Below are positions 58,882 through 64,000 of a DNA stretch of 64,000 nt, piece after piece (the stretch's first letter is position 1; every line of letters begins with the position of its first letter). Source of the DNA: Pinus tabuliformis (taxonomy: Eukaryota > Streptophyta > Pinopsida > Pinales > Pinaceae); the NCBI GenBank assembly GCA_031772625.1, contig CM062819.1:821105503-821169502 (forward strand), given 5' to 3'. The translations under genes were made by a program, and so were the position numbers. The notes beneath the pieces are model-generated. The model saw nothing but the letters and a program-made list of their open reading frames with translations, was not told the origin of the DNA and did no database searches.

Positions 58882-60662
58882 CGTAACATCCATGGTAAAA
58901 ATTCCATGTAAAAATATATAAATTCCACGGATGATGGGACACGTATTCCAAGCTGAATGTTGGGTATGACATCATGGTTTGGGTGTTCATTTTGTTGTTT
59001 ATGGTTAAGGAAATGGCTAAGGTTTTGTAAAGGCAAAATGGAATTTTTGGCACAATTGTTTATGAAAATAATGGAAATTACGAGAAAAAGGAGGTGAAAA
59101 GCCACAGGTTGCATGTGAGAAAGAGATTGAAGGGAAATAATGGAAAATGAAGAAAATAGAGGCCTCATTAATAAAAAGGCTTATGAGGATCAGTTGGAAA
59201 GCTTGGTCAGTGTAACCTTTTGCCAGTTGAGTTTTGGAGCTCTCTCATTATTCTCTCTCTCTCTCTCATACTCTTGGACACCTAGAGTTTCTTGTAGCAA
59301 TTTTGGCATTGGATCAAGAAAGGCAAAGAAGGCAAGAGAAAGCAAAGATCAAGCATGGAAAGGCAGGATCAAGCAGCTATAATAGGCTTCATTGCAAGTA
59401 TCTTCTTGAATGTGTATTTTCATTGCTAGATTTGGCATGCATGACATTGTATGTGGTTCTTTTCTACCATGGCATAGGTTTTTCCAGATGTGACAATGTT
59501 TTAAGCCTAGCGTTTCCATTTCCAATAGCCATGGTGTGATGGGGTTCTCATGTTTTCGTTGAGCTAGATTGCCATATGGATTCGAAGTTGAGTGAGGTGG
59601 ATCTATGAAAAGATAGAACACATTTCCTAGTAACCCCTGAGCTGGACTGTGGGTTTTGGTAAAGCCATATTTTTTATTCTCGAATGGCCTAGGAATCTTG
59701 ACCGGTGAATGGAAGGATATATGGTAAAGCCAAGAGGTGGTTTTCTCTCCGTTTGGCCTAGTAATCCTATGTTTGGGATATGTGGTAAAGCCTGGAGAAT
59801 GGGTCTCGGTTTAGGGCCTAGTGATCTGTGTTTGGATTACGGTAAATCCTAAGAGACTAGGAGATAAGAAAATTCCTCATGGTGTAGGTGAGAAACCCGA
59901 TGGCATGCTTGATTGTTTGGCCTAGTGGTCGGGTGGAGATCATGGTAAAGCTTGTTATGATGTGTTCATTATGTTGGCCTAGTGATTCGGGATGGATTAC
60001 TGTAAAGCCTGGTTTCTATTGATGAGGGTGAGGTGGTTTGGCCTCAGTATGCCCTGGTTGGTTCTTTTGTTTTGAGTCCCACATTCATGCTTGAAATATG
60101 GCACAAGGGTGAATGGTTGAAGAGAGATTTGGCTCAACCATTCTATGGTTAGGTGGAACGTGGTAGTCCCATCTATGGTTGGTTCATTGCATTAATGATG
60201 ATATGTTTGACGAAATGCCTGACATGGCTAGTAGGGGTTTGGTTATGGTCTTGTTCAGTTTATTACTTTTGCATCATTGTTTCCCTTTATTTGTACTAAT
60301 TCTAAGCTATCACTCCATTCTGGGCAGTGGATTGGGCTATGGGCCTGAAAAAGTTGCTTAAATCCTGGGGTCGCTGGCACAGAACTGACAAGTTTGGTCT
60401 CTAGGCACTGGCAAGCAAGCATGTGAGAGCGACTTTACGTTGTTGGTCGCTTCCTTGCTCATAGCATGAGAGCCAGTATGGCCTAAGAGATCCAGAACAA
60501 TAGTGAGACACAGGGACAAGCTGTCTGAGTGGCTGACTTTTCCATCGATTCCACTTTATTAAAGTCACATAGGAGGTTAAATATGATCATAGTGGCCTCT
60601 CGTCTCGTGTTTAATCGGTTGGCATGGGTACTTGAGGGTGGATGTGGGAGGAGGGTGTTACA
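58882..60662 (+). repeat. 3' LTR of element X
   Basis: 1781 bp, CGTAACATC to GTGTTACA, partner of 40728-42789 but with an internal deletion of about 280 bp after GGTTCATTGCATTA (about 60195). TG at the start has become CG. Confidence 0.83.
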
Positions 60663-61157
60663 CCTTGAATAACCATACCTTACTGAATTTTATGCTGGAA
60701 CCAATCGCAACTGAGAAAATCCATTCCCTGTCATACTTTTAAAGTGGTGTGATTGGATTCGAATTGGAGTCGGCAACATTTTTGAATTTTCATTTATGAA
60801 GAGTAGAAATCAGAATGAGTAAGTTATCTTCATTCTCCCTTATCATTGATTGAGGAGACAAGCATGGAGGAAAAGGCACCAAGGAGTCAAGGTGGTGCAC
60901 TCTCTTGGCCATACAAAGATATGTGGATGAAATCCTACATGTACACAAAACAACAATGAAATTGGGGTTGGTTCACTAGAGTTGGTTCAAGGGTTGGAAA
61001 CCTCTAGGTGTTACCTACTGAGACTATGTTTGAGGCCACTAAAAATCTATGTACGAGCCTATGTTGCTAGTGTATTGTTTAAGGATTGAAATTCAACCAC
61101 TAAGTGCTTTATCTGTTTGTTAAACCACTTAGTGCCCACCAATTTGTTGTTAAACCA

Positions 61158-61308
61158 CCTATCTATTGGGTGCTTGTTGTTGGTAGTGAAATTTTTGGGT
61201 GCTTGCTGTTGGCAGTGAAATTTCTGGGTGTTTGTTATTGGTAGTGAATTTTTTGGGTGCTTGCTATTGGTAGTTAAATTTCTGGGTGCTTGTTGTTGGC
61301 TATGAAAC
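61158..61308 (+). repeat. 29-bp minisatellite, five copies
   Basis: GGGTGCTTGTTGTTGGTAGT-type units, about 29 bp each, with one to four differences between neighbours. Confidence 0.9.
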
Positions 61309-61476
61309 CACTAAGTGTGTGTTGTGTTTGTGAAGCCACTTAATGCTTGTCAATTTGTTTTTAAACCACCTACATAGTGGATTCAATCCCTTAAAAATTT
61401 CCCAACACATCTATTCCTTGAATTTAGGTGTTACCTTGTGTTTGAATCTCGGAGAGAAAGTGGGTCACTATTGTGC

Positions 61477-61714
61477 TTGTTGTAAAATTGTTAGACCACT
61501 GAGACAATGAACCACATCTCCTAAGTGTTTAACCTATCCACTTGTGTGAATTTACCCCTGTGTAAGCATTCCCTTAGAATTTGGATCTAACTCGTTTGTT
61601 GTAAAACTGTTAGACCACTGAGACAATGAACCCCATCTCCTAAGTGTTTAACCTATCCACTTGTGTGAATTTACCCATGTGTAAGCATTCCCTTAGAATT
61701 TGGATCTGACTCAG
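61477..61714 (+). repeat. 119-bp tandem duplication
   Basis: 61477-61595 and 61596-61714, beginning TTGTTGTAAAA, with only a few differences. Confidence 0.92.
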
Positions 61715-63624
61715 GGGTGGTTAGCTGCAAGAAAGGTTATAGTGTAGCTGACTTAAGGTTGGGTGGAGAGTGGAAGTCCCTTCTCTAGTTTCCAATAGAT
61801 TTAACTTATTCAAATAAGTACCAGGGTTATGTATATTTGATTTATGAATGATGTTTTGTGTTTGATGTGATCATAAGCTAATATATGCTTTTGTATAAAT
61901 CATGAATGAGTGCCTAAGAGCTTGTATATCCAAGGATTGAAATTGCTCTACATATTTATTGTTACATGAATATTTAGTATTGTTAATTTTATGGTAGAGC
62001 TTAGAAATTATATACATTGTGATATGTTATAGATTATATGAATATTTGGTTAATGCTAAGAATGCTTTATTTGTGATTTTTGAGTTCAATTTAAAATATT
62101 ATGGAGACATATACATATTGTTGCATGCACTATGATTTATTGTTAAAGTTGGTTTTCTAGCCTTTTTGTATGATCATGCAATAGTCATGTTTGCCTAACA
62201 GGGATTGGGAATTCCTATCTAATTGAAGAAATTGTCTAATTTACAATAGATAGTCAGGTTGGAATGTCTAAACTTGTGAAATTTTCACCCTTGGAGCTAA
62301 GTCTTTCCTATGCTTAGAATTTATGGTGAATTAAAATCTATTAGTGCTTTTAGACTCATTTGGACACAACATAGTAATTCTAATGGTTTGAATTAAAGGC
62401 TTGGCATTTTCCTCAGGAACTTAGTGTTTTAGCAGAAACACTGGTGCTCTAGGAAGTTCTGGCAAAATCTCCTTAAGTTTTTTCCTTTTTTGCAATTTAA
62501 CATAAATCTAGGAATATCTAGAGTCAGATGGTTCCTGTTATGGAATTGCATCTAGGCTAGATGACGTTGCATCACCCAAGTGCTGGTGTATATGGGATTG
62601 AATTCCCCCCTTAAACATGCTTTTTATTTAATATCAAAGGGGGTAGATTCTAATTTTATTATTGGATGCATCCAGTAAATATGAGATTCTTGATGGACAA
62701 GGCGTGACCACTTTGGAAATAGTCTAAATTTAATTTGAGCTAGATTTACATGTAATTGATAGTTATCTAAGATGGGGCTCACATTGGTGGCTCATATATG
62801 CAAGCCCTAGATTTGCCTCTCCTCGAGAAGTTGAAGTGTATCTTGAGATCCAGGAGTGCAAGGCACAACCATATTGGACAATGGCATGAACACTTGGATC
62901 TCTTAAGAACCATATGTAATGTAAAAGTTTGCATAACATAAGGAGGTCAAACCTGGTGGGACCCATGAGTTTGTGTTGACGCGTCTATGCCACATGGGTT
63001 TGATAAGGTCCACGTGGAGCCACATAAGAACCTATCGATATTTAACAAGTTTCGTGGATAGTGTGATCGTGAGGGGCCTAGATTAATGACCCATGATCAC
63101 TTGAGGGCTCCCCTGGTCTGTCATGGTTTAACAAGGGGGTGTGCATGAAATGTGGATCCCCGTTGTGTGTCACTCGATTTAAATGAAAGTAATTACTATA
63201 AGGTTAGTCAGAGGTGCTAGATTGATCAATAGTTTGTGTTCATCTTGGGCCCCCTATGCTCTACCAAAAGTTAACAGAAGTGGCATGGGGGTCTGAAACC
63301 AGATATTGCCTATATAAAAAATCCCACTAGGATTGGATTGGTGGTTCCACCATGGATTCTACGTAGGATCATGTAATTGGTCTAACTTTACTTGGACATA
63401 AATTTCAATCTAGAAGTTGGATTGAGATGAAATTTATATAATTGGAAATCTCTTTACAAATTGGACACATTGGTGGTGTTAGAAATAAATTCCGCAAAAT
63501 CCAAAAAAAGAAGGATTTTTGATAACTCCATCTTCATAACTAACTTTAGAGGTTGGGTTAATTCATACTTAACAACTTTTATAGCCCGAGAAGGTACAAG
63601 GGGGTGGGGAGGAGTATTACATAG

Positions 63625-63636
63625 TGATATTAGAGC
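63625..63636 (+). other. possible primer binding site (tRNA-Met type)
   Basis: TGATATTAGAGC differs from TGGTATCAGAGC at two bases, both transitions, and lies three bases after the LTR-like end TATTACA. Confidence 0.5.
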
Positions 63637-64000
63637 TTAGGTTCAACATGGGAGAGGTCATCATACCTCTGGCCACAACACTTTTCATCAGCCAATAGAG
63701 ATGGACAATTTGTTTATATTGAGTAGTGCGACCTTGAGTATGTCTCGGATCAGGAACTAAGATGCGCTTGTCTTCTATCTGAACTTCAACTTCTGCCTGT
63801 TGATTTAATTCATTTCCCATGCCGAGATCATTTGTTTAACCTGGGATGGGGTTCCTGTATTATAAGCATGGGTCGCCTCGCTAATGATTTGAGCTTCAGT
63901 CTTGTGGCCGCTTCTTCTTGTTTGTCAGGCTGAGGATGAACCCCTACTGCCTCGGTTCCCTGGCTGTTGACTACGACTCGACACCCATTACCGGATGAGC
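63637..64000. other. start of element Z interior, no gene called
   Basis: Less AT-rich than the preceding region. A 67-codon minus-strand frame at 63617-63820 is open but overlaps the primer site and has no family signature. Confidence 0.35.

Larger units (their letters stand above)
52739..59308 (+). repeat. 3.28-kb tandem segmental duplication
   Basis: Copy 1 is 52739-56025 and copy 2 is 56026-59308. Each runs from ACTCTTTACC inside the Y LTR through the X interior to GTAGCAATTTTGG in the X LTR. Offsets measured at the start (3287) and end (3283) agree. The joint shows only two to three bases of shared sequence. Copies differ by several percent. Confidence 0.88.
40728..60662 (+). mobile_element. 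element X: large non-coding LTR element with nested Y
   Basis: Long LTRs, tRNA-Met-type primer site and purine tract, but about 5.2 kb of own interior (excluding Y and the duplication) without gag or pol. This matches the large retrotransposon derivative class. Flanks ATTAT and CCTTG do not match, so the target duplication is lost or the right border is altered. Confidence 0.78.
60663..63621 (+). repeat. probable LTR (element Z)
   Basis: The right end GAGTATTACA at 63621 is followed by a primer-site-like sequence. The left border is not defined; it may overlap the X LTR end TGTTACA. The interior has a 29-bp minisatellite and a 119-bp tandem duplication. No gene is seen. Confidence 0.45.

Overview
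The window reads as plant nuclear DNA: a stack of nested LTR retrotransposons and other repeats, with no host gene that I can recognise. The lineages present (Athila-like and chromovirus Ty3/gypsy elements, a CACTA end, long non-coding LTR elements with plant-type tRNA-Met or tRNA-Asp-like primer sites) point to a land plant with a large, repeat-rich genome. The species cannot be told from this sequence. No tRNA, rRNA, CRISPR or bacterial-type features were seen.

Positions 1-19350 hold one Athila-like Ty3/gypsy element on the plus strand. Its 5' LTR is cut by the window edge (1-835). A tRNA-Asp-like primer site (842-859), gag (1215-3077), pol (split 3078-4185 and 10062-12466), a long spacer and a large extra reading frame (14389-17255) follow. 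A purine tract and the complete 3' LTR (17264-19350) close it. A second, younger chromovirus on the minus strand (4186-10056) is inserted inside its reverse transcriptase codons. This inner element has 622-bp LTRs, one uninterrupted 1524-codon gag-pol, a tRNA-iMet primer site and a near-perfect 5-bp target duplication. The inner LTRs differ at about 4 of 622 sites and the outer LTRs at about 11 of 835, so the order of insertion and the divergence agree. The outer element is dead: in-frame amber codons, a lost integrase aspartate, a frameshift and the insertion itself.

Positions 19351-28649 are AT-rich and almost without coding content. A 24-bp-period array sits at both ends in opposite orientation (19356-19560 and 27290-28550), with GAT-rich, ~200-bp and ~140-bp tandem repeats between, plus one 333-bp chromovirus LTR at 23457. 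The right edge at 28649 is a CACTA-type terminus that interrupts a decayed chromovirus pol (28650-31560), whose 3' LTR is 31590-31918. A second decayed gypsy pol follows (31975-35000), then a non-coding tail with a reiterated TGTGCAG-type word and anonymous AT-rich DNA to about 40.7 kb.

Positions 40728-60662 are built from two non-coding or nearly non-coding LTR elements. Element X (2.06-kb 5' LTR at 40728-42789, tRNA-iMet-type primer site, no pol) contains element Y (46231-53794, minus strand), which has ~2.7-kb LTRs around only a short gag. A 3.28-kb segment spanning the Y LTR, X interior and X LTR start was then duplicated in tandem (52739-56025 and 56026-59308). The last 3.3 kb carries short tandem repeats and what looks like the end of one more LTR with a primer site at 63625. 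The best candidates for something little described are the large coiled-coil reading frame of the Athila-like element and an 8-base word (CTACAGGA) reiterated through its LTRs, spacer and extra reading frame in both orientations and in different codon phases.
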